From NCBI GenBank assembly GCA_022113835.1, contig JAILWY010000006.1:4278001-4342000 (forward strand): DNA of 64,000 bases, in the 5' to 3' direction. The stretch comes from Atopsyche davidsoni. Lineage: Eukaryota > Arthropoda > Insecta > Trichoptera > Hydrobiosidae. A program made the position numbers and the translations under genes. This document shows positions 33,491-45,950 of the stretch, piece by piece; within the stretch, counting starts at the first letter, position 1; every line of letters starts with the position of its first letter. The notes below the pieces were generated by a model. That model had not been told where the DNA came from. It searched no databases and worked only from the letters and a program-made list of their open reading frames with translations.

Positions 33491-35210
33491 AGTAATATCA
33501 TTGAATATCAATATAAAAATAATAAAGTTTTAAAAATTTGCTTAGCTTACAAAAAGAACCCGGTTAAAAAACAAAGTTACTAAACAGCATGCATGGTTTA
33601 CTTACTACGTATGCTATTTATTAACATAACATACATTCATATTTTTAAAAAAATACAATTTTTCATTATTTTGCTAAGATTAATCAAAAAAAAAAATGTC
33701 ATAAAATTAATACAAATAATTAATGTTGCCTGTAGATTTTGAACTAGTCGAGAAGAAAATCGTTTCTGATACACTTTTTTATTTTGTTTATAATTTTTTA
33801 TACGAATTTATGTTTTTCCAGTTAAAACCACTTTAAAATCGACTATAGAAAATTTTATGAAATACTCCCATTAATGAATTTGTAAATTTAAAAAAAAAAC
33901 AACGGTTCTTTGTGAATAGTCCTTTAGATTCTGATGTTCCCTCGAAAATCAGATTCGGAAGTTTAAAGTCCTTGTAGACATCTGGTTAGGGAGAAGTAGA
34001 AAGAAATTTCCTGTCTTTTTACTAGTGTTATGAAATCATTTTTCACACATTTTGCTGCAGACTATTTGTTTTATGGAGTAATAAAGTGAAAGACATTTTG
34101 TTGAAATGTAATACAAAATACTTAAAGTATATTTTACAATAAGTTCTCCTATAAAAGTTAAAGTATTCAAGTGGTTTTTTTTACAGCTTAACAATAATTT
34201 TACCGCTAGCGATATTAACCATCATTATTTTCTTTATGTAAATGGTTTGACCATTAGTTAAAAAAGTCATGTCAAAGAAATGTTGTCGCTTTATTTAATT
34301 ATTTTTGTGCTAATGTTAATTAATACATAAATGTTTGAGCAATAAAAAAAACTGCCAATTCCAAATGCGCCGAGTGAATGTTATTTGAAAGTAAAACAAC
34401 ACGACTCGAAGAGCTAATTAAATAATCTCGGATTTTTTTAAATTAGAAATAATCTTTAAATGTCAATAGTTTTAAAAATTATAAAAAAATTAAATGTCAG
34501 ATTATTTCTACACTTATTCTTAAAAAAATACTAAATAATTTATACATTGAAAATAAATATAAAAATAGTGATATCATGATAGACTTAAGTTTGTTTTTGT
34601 CGGAAACTTTCAATCATTAACCAAATAAATTCCTTATATTAATTAGAATTTTCAATTTAATAAAACGATGTTCAACAAATGATTTTTCAATATCAAATCC
34701 GTTCTAGTATTTTTAACGTTAAAATACATAACATAATTATTATTCAGTAATTCGTTTAACGACAAAATTTATAATACTAGTAAACTTGATGTTAGTTGCT
34801 CCATTTAATCGTACATGCTTATCTTTGGTCGTGTTTTGCTTTTCCTGCTAAAGTAAGACGTCACAAAAGCACAAACAACGCGAACTATCTAATTCACTGC
34901 TATTGTTAAGATATGAAACCGACCATGCACTTTGAATACAAGAACTAAAATAAACAATACATTAGTTCACATTTACAGAAGTTGGGGTAGAATATATTGA
35001 CTTTACTGTAGAATGTGTGTTAGTAATTTGATGCCTTTTTTTTAAAGTGCATTTTTCACCTGTACATTCGTGATTTCACAACTCTAAACAACGCTGCAAC
35101 AAATGCATCAAGTATTCCATACTCAGTGATTTATTTCCCCAATAAACTAATTTGGGTGATGAATTTAAGCAGCACCTGTTGATATGTTTTGGATTTAAAT
35201 TGATATTTCA
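33491..35210. other. AT-rich non-coding stretch
   Basis: AT-rich, nothing recognised. Confidence 0.6.
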
Positions 35211-37180
35211 TCACCTGCAGGAAGGAGCCCGGCTCGCGTGCCTGGCCCCCGTATTTCCACTGATATCTCAGTTGATAGGGCACACTTGTACCTTGCCTTC
35301 GAGCAGATAAGCTTCACAGCCATTCATTCACTTTATCATTTTCCCATACAGAATTTGGATAAAAGCTTCGAATAAAAATCACAAAAACCTTACGTTTTAA
35401 TATTAAATAAATAATCAGTTCCAATTATACGAGTTATGACATTTACCTTTTCAATTGCTAATCGGTAGTAAAGTATAGCAAGGCAAATACTAAAGTAAAC
35501 ACTTTTGAAACGCAGTGATTTTTTTGTATATAAATCGATACATAAGTAAACCATACTTAAACCATAAACACAATAACTACTATCGTATTTGCTTTAACCT
35601 AGCTATATTGAAATAAATAATAAAAAATAGTTTTTCTCTTTTTTGAGTGAAACGTCAAAATTCATAACATTATAATCGATAAGTTGGTTTTTAAAAAAAT
35701 GATGAATATTTTTAATCGAATCCTAATTAGTAAGGTGTGTTACATTGGCCGTAAGCGAGACTGGCTGTTTGTTTGGGTTTGGCTTCCAGTGGGGAGTATT
35801 TTTTAGTATTTACACGGCGGGCCGAGACTGCCAGAACGGACCTCGTAGCGCCTTTTAATTGAAATCTCGTGTCCTCTCCTGCGGGTGTGTGCGTGCCTGT
35901 TAATCGATAAGTGTTTGTCTTGGAGCTGTTTAAAAAGTCGAATAATTAAAAGTGGAATTCAATACCCGCACTGCTTGCTTATTTCTGCTTGGATAGCATT
36001 TATTTTTCAAGGCTACTCGGAAATATTAAATTTTAAAGTACTATGGTATCTCGGTACAATTGTGTTACTAGCCGTATTTTTGCTGACAAACTAGAAAACA
36101 GCTTGTTTCCATGCACCAAATTTATAGTCGTAAGGAGATAATCTAATCTTGAGGAACTGAAACGTATATTCCGAATCAATCAAGAAGTTATAAAAAAGAG
36201 GATCAAGTCTTATTGGTATGCCTTGATACTCTACAAAGTAAAATTTAGTAACGTGCCCACCAAGATCACGGTGTCTTTAAAGCTGTTTGGTTTATAATAT
36301 CTACTTCTAAAAACAATCACAAAGATTTCAAACATGTAGAGATAATAGCAATGCGAATTTTAACTACAAGCAGTCGAATTTCAGTACATATATAAAAAAA
36401 ACATAATTTTTTTGTATTTTTAGATTAAAAAATCTAAATTATTTGTAATGTATATTTACAATTGGGTTTTTTGTGTTTTAAAGTGAAGCAACGTGGTTTT
36501 ACCCATTTCTTGTGTTGAGCCTGCACCAGTAATGAAAGTAATGTTTTGTTAACTGTGCAGCAGTCTTCAGCACACGTGGGCGAGCGGCACACAAAGAAGG
36601 CAATTGTTGACACGAACGGTCAAGGTTCTGGAAATTATGAAATTTTAAGCCGCTGAGCAAACAGTACATATATGTTTGAAAGCTTTATAGAAGAATTGTG
36701 CAATTCTTGAAGTTCTACTTGAAATGTTTTAGAATACTTATTTGTTTATGGTAACGTGGCAAAAGCCGCAGTATATTTTAACAACATGATAATACTTAAA
36801 CATTTAATTGTCTTAGTAAGTTATAGTTAAATTGAGTGATATTAAAAATAAAATTAAAGTAATTTTCAGTTAGTAAGTGACGCGGCATATCAAAATATTG
36901 AATAATTGTTTTATTAATTTATTCTGTTACAGTATACAAACACAAAATATTTCCATCTACTACCACATAACAAAAAAATTTAAATAAACACGTTACACGT
37001 TTCTAGCTGCCTCCATATAAACAAAACAATTTTTACGTAATACAGCTTTGATGTCACGTCTTCTGTCCAGGATACAATTATCGGTAGCAATTAAAATAAT
37101 AATTGTTAATGCCTTAATATTTTTTTAATCCAATGCGGCTGTATTATATGAAATATTTAATTTGATTAATTGCGACCTCT
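35211..37180. other. AT-rich block with islets at 35211-35330, 35741-35900 and 36551-36660
   Basis: Three modest islets lie in AT-rich DNA. The second contains GGCGGGCCGAGACTGCC and a TTTTAATTGAAA word. The third contains CACACGTGGGCG. None has a supported reading frame. Confidence 0.35.
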
Positions 37181-37640
37181 GTTGACCGAGGAGATTAAAC
37201 CCGGCACCGCACACATACGGACATAAAAAAGCGTTTAACGTTATCAGAATTCGACTCGACCTATTCTAATAGATATAATTTTCAAACAATAAAACGGCTA
37301 TTAGCGCCGCCTGCCAGTAATTGATTTAAATATCGTAATTTTATTGCAAGATTAAATCCCAACGTGTAATATTCGATTCGTAACAGTTTCACGGCCCGAT
37401 CGGCTTTTTGAAAACGAACCTTAATTAAAACCGAATATATTAATTACTACCGCCTAAGTAAGGCCGGTCTCCTGTACACCTTTCTACGTAATATCCATTT
37501 TCTTATCCAGCCTCCCGTCCGTCCCGCTGCTCAATTTGTATCTCGCGCGAGACGAGTCTGGAACATTACTCTAACGATCGTTCCCGAATTTGTTGAATCC
37601 TTGCTTTATCTCACCGATTTCATTAGTTTAACAACGGATG
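37181..37640. promoter_or_regulatory. Long homeodomain-word-rich balanced segment
   Basis: About 460 bp of higher complexity than its surroundings, with many homeodomain and Abd-B type words (CAATAAAACGGC, CAGTAATTGATTTA, TTTTATTGC, TTAATTAAAACC) and CpG retained (CTCGCGCGAGACGAG). No frame stays open. It looks like a conserved non-coding enhancer, which alignment to related genomes would show. Confidence 0.3.
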
Positions 37641-37890
37641 TTTTAAAAGCGTGCGGGAATAGAAATCCTACTTCCAACGATTAATTATTATCAACACAAG
37701 AATTTCAGTAAGTACAAATTTTGGCCTTTTATGACGTATAATATTTTTATGAAAATATTTCAAAATCAACAAATATTTCTTCAGGTAATAAATACATTTA
37801 TCGAAATCGTATTTGTGAAATTATATAATGTATTCTATACTTAATTAAGGCACAAAAAAAATAACACTTTTAATGTATTAACATCTACAT
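37641..37890. other. AT-rich spacer
   Basis: AT-rich, nothing recognised. Confidence 0.6.
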
Positions 37891-38100
37891 AATGGATGTC
37901 GTAACAGCAACCCTTACAGATGTCACATCTTTAGACACCCCATCAGAATAAACTACTAATACAGTCCAAATCAATCGCACCCTCAGGGTGGTTCTCGGTA
38001 TACTGCCGCCCTTCCGGATTCAAGAAGCTCTTGCAATATCCGCCACGCGCGACAGGCACTTCCGCCAGGGATCATGATGGTGACAATAAAAGATTTGGGT
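37891..38100 (+). pseudogene. Possible decayed reverse-transcriptase fragment
   Basis: A short ATG frame (MDVVTATLTDVTSLDTPSE, 37892-37951) is followed, in other frames, by a segment reading NRTLRVVLGILPPFRIQE. Its LR-x-V-x-G spacing followed by basic residues loosely recalls the region after the fingers and palm of non-LTR reverse transcriptases. Frames are interrupted, so nothing is functional. The similarity is by eye and weak. Confidence 0.2.
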
Positions 38101-38760
38101 GTGCCTTAAAATTTTACGTTCGTAAAAAGTTATTACTGGTAAGATAATGCTCATTATTATTAATATGATGTGTGTTTGCGAGAAATTTTACTTTTTTTAC
38201 TCAAGACGTTAAATTTATTTTTTCAAAAGTCTCTAGAGTAGAAAATAGAAAAATTTATCAAATTTGTTTGCACGTTATTTTATAGATAACATACAATATA
38301 TATTTATGTTCTCTATTTGGAATAATTTATATTTATATTTAGTTTAAATAACAAATGACGAAGTTTCAACACATGACTTTAAATATATATTAGACCATAG
38401 ATTTATCATGTAATATATTTTCTTTAAGTAATTCAATGCCATGTTTGGTTTTTGTAGTTGATGTAATATATGATTACATCGACAATAATAGAGCCTATTT
38501 CTTACATGTTTTATAAAGCACAAATTTAAAAAATAATAGTAATTAGTATATTTTTATATAGTTATATTAGCTTGCAATAGATGCTATGCGGGTTTGTCAT
38601 TAAAAAAAACATATATGATTGTTTAATTTAAGCCGAAGACCTATACCACAGTAAGACTTAGAAGTGGACACTAAACGTTATCGTCAGAGTTATAATGAGA
38701 GCAAGCATTACAGATAACAGCCAAAAGTCTTACGCTATTAGAACATTTACACAGAATATT
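38101..38760. other. AT-rich stretch with a small hairpin
   Basis: GTTGATGTAAT and ATTACATCGAC (38457-38483) form an 11-bp hairpin with one wobble pair. Otherwise AT-rich. Confidence 0.4.
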
Positions 38761-38868
38761 CATTTACGGTATCAACTGCGACTGCTCCCCCCTTTAAATT
38801 TATGGCCAAAACCTGATGCTATTTTTATTCGTTAATTTCGTTTCACAACAAAAATTACACTGCCAGGG
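38761..38868. other. Sequence upstream of start exon candidate
   Basis: Contains TTTATGGCC (38799-38807), shared with other islets. No TATA box or initiator is certain. Could be a 5' untranslated region. Confidence 0.3.
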
Positions 38869-38905
38869 ATGGGGGCGGAAAAGAAATATCCCCTTAGCTA
38901 CAAGG
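38869..38905 (+). CDS. Start exon candidate with strong donor (12 codons plus one base)
   Basis: ATG with GGG before it and G at +4 reads MGAEKKYPLSYK plus one base, then meets AAGG followed by GTGAGT (GT at 38906), a near-consensus donor. The surrounding 60 bp are G+C-richer than the AT flanks. Short N-terminal exons before long introns are common in insects. A different frame (codons ending ATR at the same donor) is also open, so the phase is not certain. No family can be told from 12 residues. Confidence 0.32.
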
Positions 38906-39680
38906 GTGAGTATTTGCAATGCTAATTCACCGAGTCGCTTTTTTCTCACTTTCTTTTCGTACCCTTCTTTTATTTCGTCCGCCTTATTTATCGTTTTTCA
39001 CACCTTACGAAAGCCCGGGTGATTATTTCGTTTTAATTTTTTTTGTTCCTACTCAAATAGGGAGACGGGAGCTTTGGTGTTTAATTATTTCAGTTGTTGC
39101 TTTAATTTGTAATATAAGGAACGGAATATTTAAAAAAATAGGGGATTTTTATGTCGAAGCTATTTTTATTGCTGCAATGAAGTTAATTTAAAAGCTTGCA
39201 CATTTTGAGAAGTGATCTTGTAAAATTTAATTTCGACTTGTTTCAAAAAATAACTATTTTTGTTTTTTTAGTATCTATGTCATACATAGCACATTGCCCA
39301 AATATGCAATAAGACTAATTACAACTCCGCTTTTCTATAGCAAACATACATGTATATAATTTGAAGTTAATGTGCTTCTTTCTCGATAAGTTCGTTTCGA
39401 AGGTAATATATATTTTTTGTTTTCAGGGACTCGTTGTTCAATAATCGTTGTGTTGAAAACATATTTTAGTCTGTTTACATCTGTGATTTTGTATCGCATA
39501 AACCGTTTATAGTGCAGCCGGTAACTTAATGCATCAAGTGTAATATAACAAATTTGCTATGTACGTTCGTCCCACATTTTCTTATGCAATTAAAAACAAT
39601 TTAACATGACGCAGATTTCAAAAGCCTTACTGTGTCGGTATCTGGGAAACATATAATTACGGTTGTACATTTTTCAAGGC
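38906..39680. other. AT-rich, intron-like
   Basis: T-rich after the donor, then AT-rich. Nothing else seen. Confidence 0.5.
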
Positions 39681-39890
39681 ACGCGCATACATCATGTTAT
39701 CACTTCCCAGTCGTTAGGGCAGCGCTAATCTCTGTTTCATGATCTCCTAATACGTCGTCGGGCGAGACTGCAGGCAACAAGCGGTCAAAAGTAAAGAGGC
39801 TGTATTTCTGTAGCGGGTGCCGTGAGATGCGAGGCATGACTCGGCACGAAGGAAGAGATCTCTGAAACAGTGCTAATGTTTCGCTATCAC
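39681..39890. repeat. Balanced islet with CTGTTTCA inverted repeat
   Basis: CTGTTTCA-T-GATCTC (39732-39746) and GAGATC-TC-TGAAACAG (39855-39870) are near-perfect inverted copies, enclosing a G+C-richer segment of about 110 bp. A structured RNA or a small transposon are both possible; no frame or target duplication supports either. Confidence 0.4.
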
Positions 39891-39977
39891 TTCTGATCTA
39901 TGAACTTTTAAAATAACCTGTGAAAGCTAACACATACACATATATAAATAAACCATTTTAAAAAAAAAATATTTTAG

Positions 39978-40029
39978 GGATATTTACTGCTCAAGGACAT
40001 AGGGCTTTCAAATATTACAATGAGTCATG
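39978..40029 (+). CDS. Possible 52-bp internal exon
   Basis: ATATTTTAG (ending 39977) and GTAAGT (GT at 40030) bracket 52 bp. Two frames are open: GYLLLKDIGLSNITMSH, and IFTAQGHRAFKYYNES. The donor is near-perfect and the acceptor has an A-rich lead. Microexons of this size occur in insect genes. The strand is set by the splice pair; the reading frame is not settled. It would be in phase with neither upstream start candidate by default. Confidence 0.25.
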
Positions 40030-41117
40030 GTAAGTTATCTCATAATACTTTTTTTTGAACATCTACACATTCTAAGCCCTACGTACATATTTTATATTTT
40101 CATAGATAATTTTTAAGTGTTTTATTTTTTATGAAAAAAATATGACTGACGGCTATAATTATATAAGCAAACCTAGAAATAAATAAAAAATAGTAGCAAA
40201 AAGTCAGTTTATATAGAGCTTCAATAGAACGCCTGTCAAATGATCCGATTTATTGCCTATCTCATATGTATTCATTATCATTTAAACTCCAGTATAAGGA
40301 GCGACTAAATTGGGCCTGCCGTCTCATTAATGAATAGTGTGGCTTTTCTTTTGTAAACAGATTAGGATGGCGAGACAAATGATAGACCAGGTTTCTGAAT
40401 AATAAAGAGTCCCCTCGGGCTATCCTCCTTATAATGCAGTGAATAATTTTTCAGATCGTTAGTAAATAAAATAATCAACTCCAATAATACCATAGGAAGG
40501 TTCAGATTATAGATATTTATCATAATAAGATTGATTTTACACAAATAGATATTATTTAAAGTGTTAAGTAATAATGTAACATTATTCAATTAGAGTTTAC
40601 TTAATTAATAATCATGTAATTATTATATTCTTTTAATACTATACTTTAACATCTATTTCTAAAAAAAATCTACATTTTTAATGTTTCTTGTTTTAAATGC
40701 TACAAGAAGCATAAAGAGAATTTTTGTAATATAAAGTGGTTAAAAGGACCATAGAAAAATAGAAAAAAAATTATTTTCTGTTTACCATTATCATACATAA
40801 AACTCAAATTAAGATAAAAGTACTAAGCCTCATTTTATCTGATTTTAAATCAAATGATAATATATTTTTAAGGAAAAAAATTCTTGAATAAATTATTCAA
40901 CTTTCATTTTTATCGTTTTTTTACCAACGTGAAATCCCACGGGAGCTACAAAGCATCTTGGAGATTTATTAATTCATTTGTATCAGCTCACCTGTCCATC
41001 TGATAATCTATAAACGAAGTTCCCAGGTATACTCATACGCTCGAGCACGACTTGACTGACAGCTTCAACTTATAGAAATACCTATTGCCATATATATTGT
41101 GAACTATATATGTGTGC

Positions 41118-41118
<1 letters not shown>
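40030..41118. other. AT-rich non-coding stretch
   Basis: AT-rich, nothing recognised. Confidence 0.6.

Positions 41119-41166
<48 letters not shown>
41119..41166. repeat. (TA)n microsatellite
   Basis: About 24 TA units, uninterrupted, preceded by a short TG run. Confidence 0.95.
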
Positions 41167-41170
<4 letters not shown>

Positions 41171-42881
41171 CTAAATAAAATTTTGTATAGCCTAGATTAT
41201 TTCAATGAAAATATGAATACCAAATTTAGCACATTAATTGAGGTACACATCCAATATTCTGGTAGTTACCAAAAACATAGTTGCATTAAGAACAAAATTT
41301 AATCTAAATGACCCTATTAAGAGTATTATATTTTATCGCCTTGATTAAACTGTCTATGCTTTAATGTGTTTCACCTCACATTTAATTAATATTTCTAATT
41401 ATTATCATTACATATTAATTCTAATTAGTACATATTTAATACAATCAAGATAGTTTTATAATTTCGGAATTGAAAAAACCTTTGGTGATCATACCAAAAA
41501 TAAAATAAACAGAACAGCGCCCAGAACAATCTAACTTAGTTAAATTATTAGGTAATTACCATTTGAAGAGTTAATAATTTATCAACACTCATTTGTTCTT
41601 AGACTGAAATATTAACAATTAATGAAGTCTCATACTACTTTATAACCTTAAATATACACTGCAGACGCTTTTTAATTAAAATTACTTTTTTAATCATATT
41701 TATTGTCGCGATTATGATCAAAATAGATGTTCGGTATTAAATATGGACCATAAATATTAAACAGTTTCAAGATTCATTTGATACATTGCAAATGTGCATA
41801 AAACTAAAATATACTCGCGTTAAAACATTTTTTCTTGTCGGGTTCTCGAATAAAAAACTCTGTAAAAAATTAAACCGGGTAATACACTATCGGATTACAA
41901 TCGTGATTAATAAAACTCAAATTAAGTTCACAAGAGAAGCCGCGAACAGCGACCACGCCGCCCCTCGAAGAAAACCCGATAAACAACGGTTATAATGAGA
42001 CTTATAATAATAATTAAAAAAAACTTTAAATCGGACCGAGATCGGCGCACAAGCCTGTCAGATGTGCCCGAGCGACCCTATTGACAGTACTTTCACTTCG
42101 ATTTTTGCAGCATTGGAGAATTATATAATAAGAAAACAGGATATACTTTAATTACAGACCTTTTTGATGTTTTAATACTGTTGATAAACCATTAACCATT
42201 AGATTTGCAGGTGAAAAAAATCATATGGAAATAAAACATATTTCTATGAATATTTTAGTGTTTTTTTTTAATATAATATTTTAAATTTTAAATAAAGTAT
42301 TTTTTTTCGTAAAATCAATTGTATTTACTCAAAAATAGACAACCCATAGTAAATTTGAAATCAAACAAAACAAAAAATTGATGAACGATAGTAAAGTATT
42401 CGTGTGTTGCATAAATTTATTTTTCTCTACTTAGTTGTTTTTATACGTATACATTATAAATTACAACAAAACAAACTCTTTTAAACCTATAAGATGTAGA
42501 TGACTGTTTGTTTATTTTTTCTTTTTCCACTATCAGAAGAGATACCTAAGCTCAGACAATTATAGGACGTTGAATTATATAACAATGTCAAATTCAATAA
42601 CTAACAACACTGGTAATAAAAAGTCAAGTGATACTGGTTTAAATGAAGCTTTGTTACAAATTTTCGTCTTAATCTAAAAATATGTGAATGTAAAAAAAGC
42701 GTACTTCAAGCATAGCAACATTGAGTTCAGTTTTAATTTCGCAACCATATTTTTTTATCGTAGATACAGCGATAATTACTTATGTATGAAAATACACACT
42801 TATCTCTTTAGTCTAATATTCAAAATAACACACAAAAAAAAAAAACGAAAATCTAATCTAGCGCCCCTTGCGCATCACAAC
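41167..42881. other. AT-rich block with small islets near 41940 and 42030-42110
   Basis: Two modest CpG-containing patches without supported frames; otherwise AT-rich. Confidence 0.5.
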
Positions 42882-43121
42882 ATGGTGGCCCCTGATTCAA
42901 AATCAATTTATTTCTTGATTTTTTATTGCCGGTCCGCGGGAGACGCGCCCGTAATCATAGTTCAGGAATCGACCAAATTATTTCGAGAGTCTGACGCCGA
43001 TCGCGAGAAGATTATTGCTTTTAAATATAGTACCGCGCCGTGCGGTGTTCGGGGCCCGCCTCGAATTATAATGTCCAGTCATTACGGAGCCTTATGGGCA
43101 ACTCGATACCTGCCCGTGTAA
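42882..43121 (+). CDS. 79-codon frame with ideal start context, unrecognised
   Basis: ATG at 42882 is preceded by CAAC and followed by G, which matches the Drosophila start consensus exactly. The 79-residue reading begins MVAPDSKSIYFLIFYC, then has a balanced middle (VQESTKLFRESDADREKI) and ends ATRYLPV. The G+C-rich islet (about 42860-43210) matches the frame closely. The same frame is open back to 42684, but that part is AT-type. Against it, no TATA box, polyadenylation signal or splice pair was found, and the islet holds homeodomain words (TTTTTATTGCC), so a regulatory element remains possible. No domain is recognised. Confidence 0.35.
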   Translation: MVAPDSKSIYFLIFYCRSAGDAPVIIVQESTKLFRESDADREKIIAFKYSTAPCGVRGPPRIIMSSHYGALWATRYLPV

Positions 43122-44030
43122 TGCTCCACCGTGTGTGTGCGCAATGCACCCTCCACACGGGCCAGCGTTATTTGTTTATTAATAGCCTCATGACTTAGCC
43201 CGAACGCCGTGAAACTAGCTTATTTACAGATCTTTCATAAAAAATTTAAAAAAAACCAATCTATGAATCTCCGTTTGCGGATATACCGTATATTGTGACA
43301 CATGAGAATGTAACCAATCTTTCTAAGTTTTTGATATGAAGTTTTTTGAAACTGTACATTTCTTTCTCTGCTTTAAGTGGTCGTTATGTTTTCTTAGAAT
43401 AAACATTGGGGCAAACACAGATTCAGAAATATATCACTGTGATTTAAAATGGCCAAGAAGTGATTGGAATAAATCATATATTGATTCGTAGTACAAATTT
43501 AGACTATGAATTTGATATCGGCTGATTTTGAAATAAAATTCTAACTGATAATAAATATAAAACCGTTTGTAAAAATAATTTACTAATACAAATAGATATC
43601 AATATGACTATGGGATTGTTATTTAAATATTTTTTTTATTTCAATGATTTCAAACCAAAACAAGCTTAGCCCAATCGCATAAGTAGAAGATTCACCTGTC
43701 AGGCCGAATATTGAAACGAAGAACTCTCGACCAAGGAACTAACCATTGATCCAGAATGCAATTTATAGCTTTTATATGGCCATTTTACTATTTATTTAAT
43801 GAAATATTATTTGGTAGTTTTTGCTTTCTATTAAAATAAACCAAATTTCAAGTAGCGTCTTTTCAATTACAATTTCGTTAATAAGAACTTTGCGTTTTTT
43901 GTCCAAAATAAAATGAATATATTGGAACTGGAAATTGTTAATTTATATTCGTTATCAATATGAAGAATCACATCAAATAGTGTTCACGTTTAAATACAGG
44001 GATTAAACCAAGAGAGTCCTATTCGAGAAT
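43122..44030. other. AT-rich non-coding stretch
   Basis: The islet tails off near 43210; the rest is AT-rich with nothing recognised. Confidence 0.55.
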
Positions 44031-44409
44031 CGACATAAACCTGTATGCGATTTCGAATTACACGCACATTGAAAACGCGCAAATCGAAGCGCTCCGAGTG
44101 CACGGATTTCCATACGCGGCGGCGCGCACTGACACTCGGCGGCCAATGGCAGCGCGGCAGGCCGTGTTATTATTTTAAATGATCGCAGTTAAAGCAAATT
44201 GCACAAAATAGAATTACTCCGAGAGATTACTTTGCGAGCACGGCCGATTCCCCAATACGAAAGGGTCCGCTCACCGAAGTGACCCTGTGACATGATCGGT
44301 GCGGTTTAGCTTTGACGGAGACGCGGCGTAAACTGCACCCATTACGTCCACGTAAATTGCCGCGCGCTGGACGCGATTGGCCAGAATTTCTTCCGTTTTA
44401 TGGCTTAAA
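44031..44409 (+). promoter_or_regulatory. CpG-rich candidate promoter with CCAAT boxes
   Basis: An islet of about 340 bp (44040-44380) with dense CpG (GCGGCGGCGCGC, ACGCGGCG) and two CCAAT-type sites: GGCCAATGG near 44142 and GATTGGCC near 44376. TTTATGGC lies at 44397-44404. It sits directly upstream of a start exon that has a signal-peptide pattern and a strong donor, so promoter is the natural reading. No TATA box is seen. The transcription start is not placed. Confidence 0.45.
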
Positions 44410-44532
44410 ATGATACGGCAGTGTAATTATTGTGTGTATTATGAATTGCTGATGCATTTTATATCTCAATTATGTTCACTTATTCTACATTTTTTTGTTA
44501 TTATAATAATCGAATTTAATGCAAGTTTTAAG
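44410..44532 (+). CDS. Signal-peptide start exon candidate
   Basis: ATG at 44410 opens 41 codons; a second in-frame ATG at 44452 gives a 27-codon version. The latter reads MHFISQLCSLILHFFVIIII followed by EFNASFK: a hydrophobic core and a plausible cleavage site after FNA, the classic secretory signal pattern. It ends exactly at AAG followed by GTAAGT (GT at 44533), a near-perfect donor, phase 0. With the CpG-rich islet immediately upstream, this is the best gene start in the window: likely a secreted or membrane protein on the plus strand with a long first intron. Identity is unknown. AT-bias can mimic hydrophobic leaders, which limits certainty. Confidence 0.45.
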
Positions 44533-45030
44533 GTAAGTGTTGCTATAATCACGCGGCCTTAATTTGACTTATAATATATTCTTAATAAGATAACATTTAA
44601 CACTATATGAATATCGCAAGTATGTTAATTGAGAAAAAATACAAAATCCTCAACACGATTATTAGCACTTATTATAGAAGTAACAAAAAGTCGTATGAAT
44701 GAATTACTCCATTGTTTTGATTTGTAACATAAAAAACCAAAAGTGGTTATGAAATCGGTAAAACAATTTTTTAAGTTTGTTCTTTAAATTTTCTAGAGAT
44801 TTTTGAGCATTTTCTACTATAAATGAACTCTAATTTTATAATTTCCTTAAAATTTGACCCATAAACGAAATCTTAAGATTTTTAAAATGTAACACAAGGA
44901 ATGAAAATGAAGAAACACTAAAGTACCATTTTATAAATAAGTGATAGCAATAAAGTGCATAGATCGACACTTCACATTTTTTATGTCACGGATAGTTACA
45001 AATCAAATATTTTTCTTGTGGGACTTTTTA
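44533..45030. other. AT-rich, intron-like
   Basis: AT-rich, nothing recognised. Confidence 0.55.
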
Positions 45031-45260
45031 AACGTTGGTCACCCCACAAATAACCCAAAACAGCTCATCCCAAATCGAAGCCGGGCATTAAAGAACACGG
45101 ACTCATAGGCGCACATAAAATGTTTGTGATTGTCCGTCATTACCGCGCCGACAGGTGTGTGGGGCGGGGGAGGGGGGAGGGCGTGAGAGACCTTTAATTC
45201 TCCCATAACGCACTGCAGTGCTTCCGAAACGTCAGTTCGCTGAGAAAACAACTAAAACTA
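45031..45260. promoter_or_regulatory. Islet with G-quadruplex motif
   Basis: Four G runs at 45161-45181 (GGGG-C-GGGGG-A-GGGGGG-A-GGG, single-base loops) meet the strictest G-quadruplex pattern on the plus strand. The islet has a 70-codon minus frame with His/Pro repeats that reflects this tract. Regulatory potential only. Confidence 0.45.
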
Positions 45261-45950
45261 CCATAAAATGCGATTTGCGATCCATATTAAACACACACAG
45301 GCTTTATGTGCACTTGAAATAGATAATGCTTTAGGTACACGGTACTCGAGGGAAACCGTACTTTTTAATGGAATATAGATAATATTTGAGCTTACAGCGC
45401 TTTGCTATTACAATCTGATTCAACCCTAAAATGAATAATAATAAATAAATGAGATCTTCAGCTATTTGATGTTTTACTTTTGACATCTTTCAAAAAAATA
45501 TATATATATTTATTAACGCAATAACGTAGTATCTAATGTCTATGTATTAAATACACGTATATCGGATGTTAACGTGCATAAAATGGCTAAAATTTATGTA
45601 CACGATGTTTTTAAAGTGTTAGTACAAATTTCACACAAAAAATCGTACGTTTTTGTCTATTTTTTTATCATAAAATAACAAATATTTTTTTACTAAAGAA
45701 TATATAATAAAACATGTTAAAATAATATTTGGTATATCTGGTTCCAAGGCATATATATTTTGAGCGTGAAAAAAATATATCATTGATGACGGCCCATAGG
45801 TCACCCATCATTGCCAATTTGTATTTAAATTGTAGGTTTTTGCCGTTATTAAATCGCAAAGAATATAATTATTTCGTTAGTTGTACTTCTAAGAAAACTC
45901 AAATAAAATACCGCATATGTGTTTTTTACGGTTTAAAGGTTTGGAAGTCG
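45261..45950. other. AT-rich non-coding stretch
   Basis: AT-rich, nothing recognised. Confidence 0.6.

Noticed and set aside
42684..42881. Upstream extension of the 79-codon frame
   Set aside because: AT-type composition and no ATG at its head; the ATG at 42882 has the ideal context.
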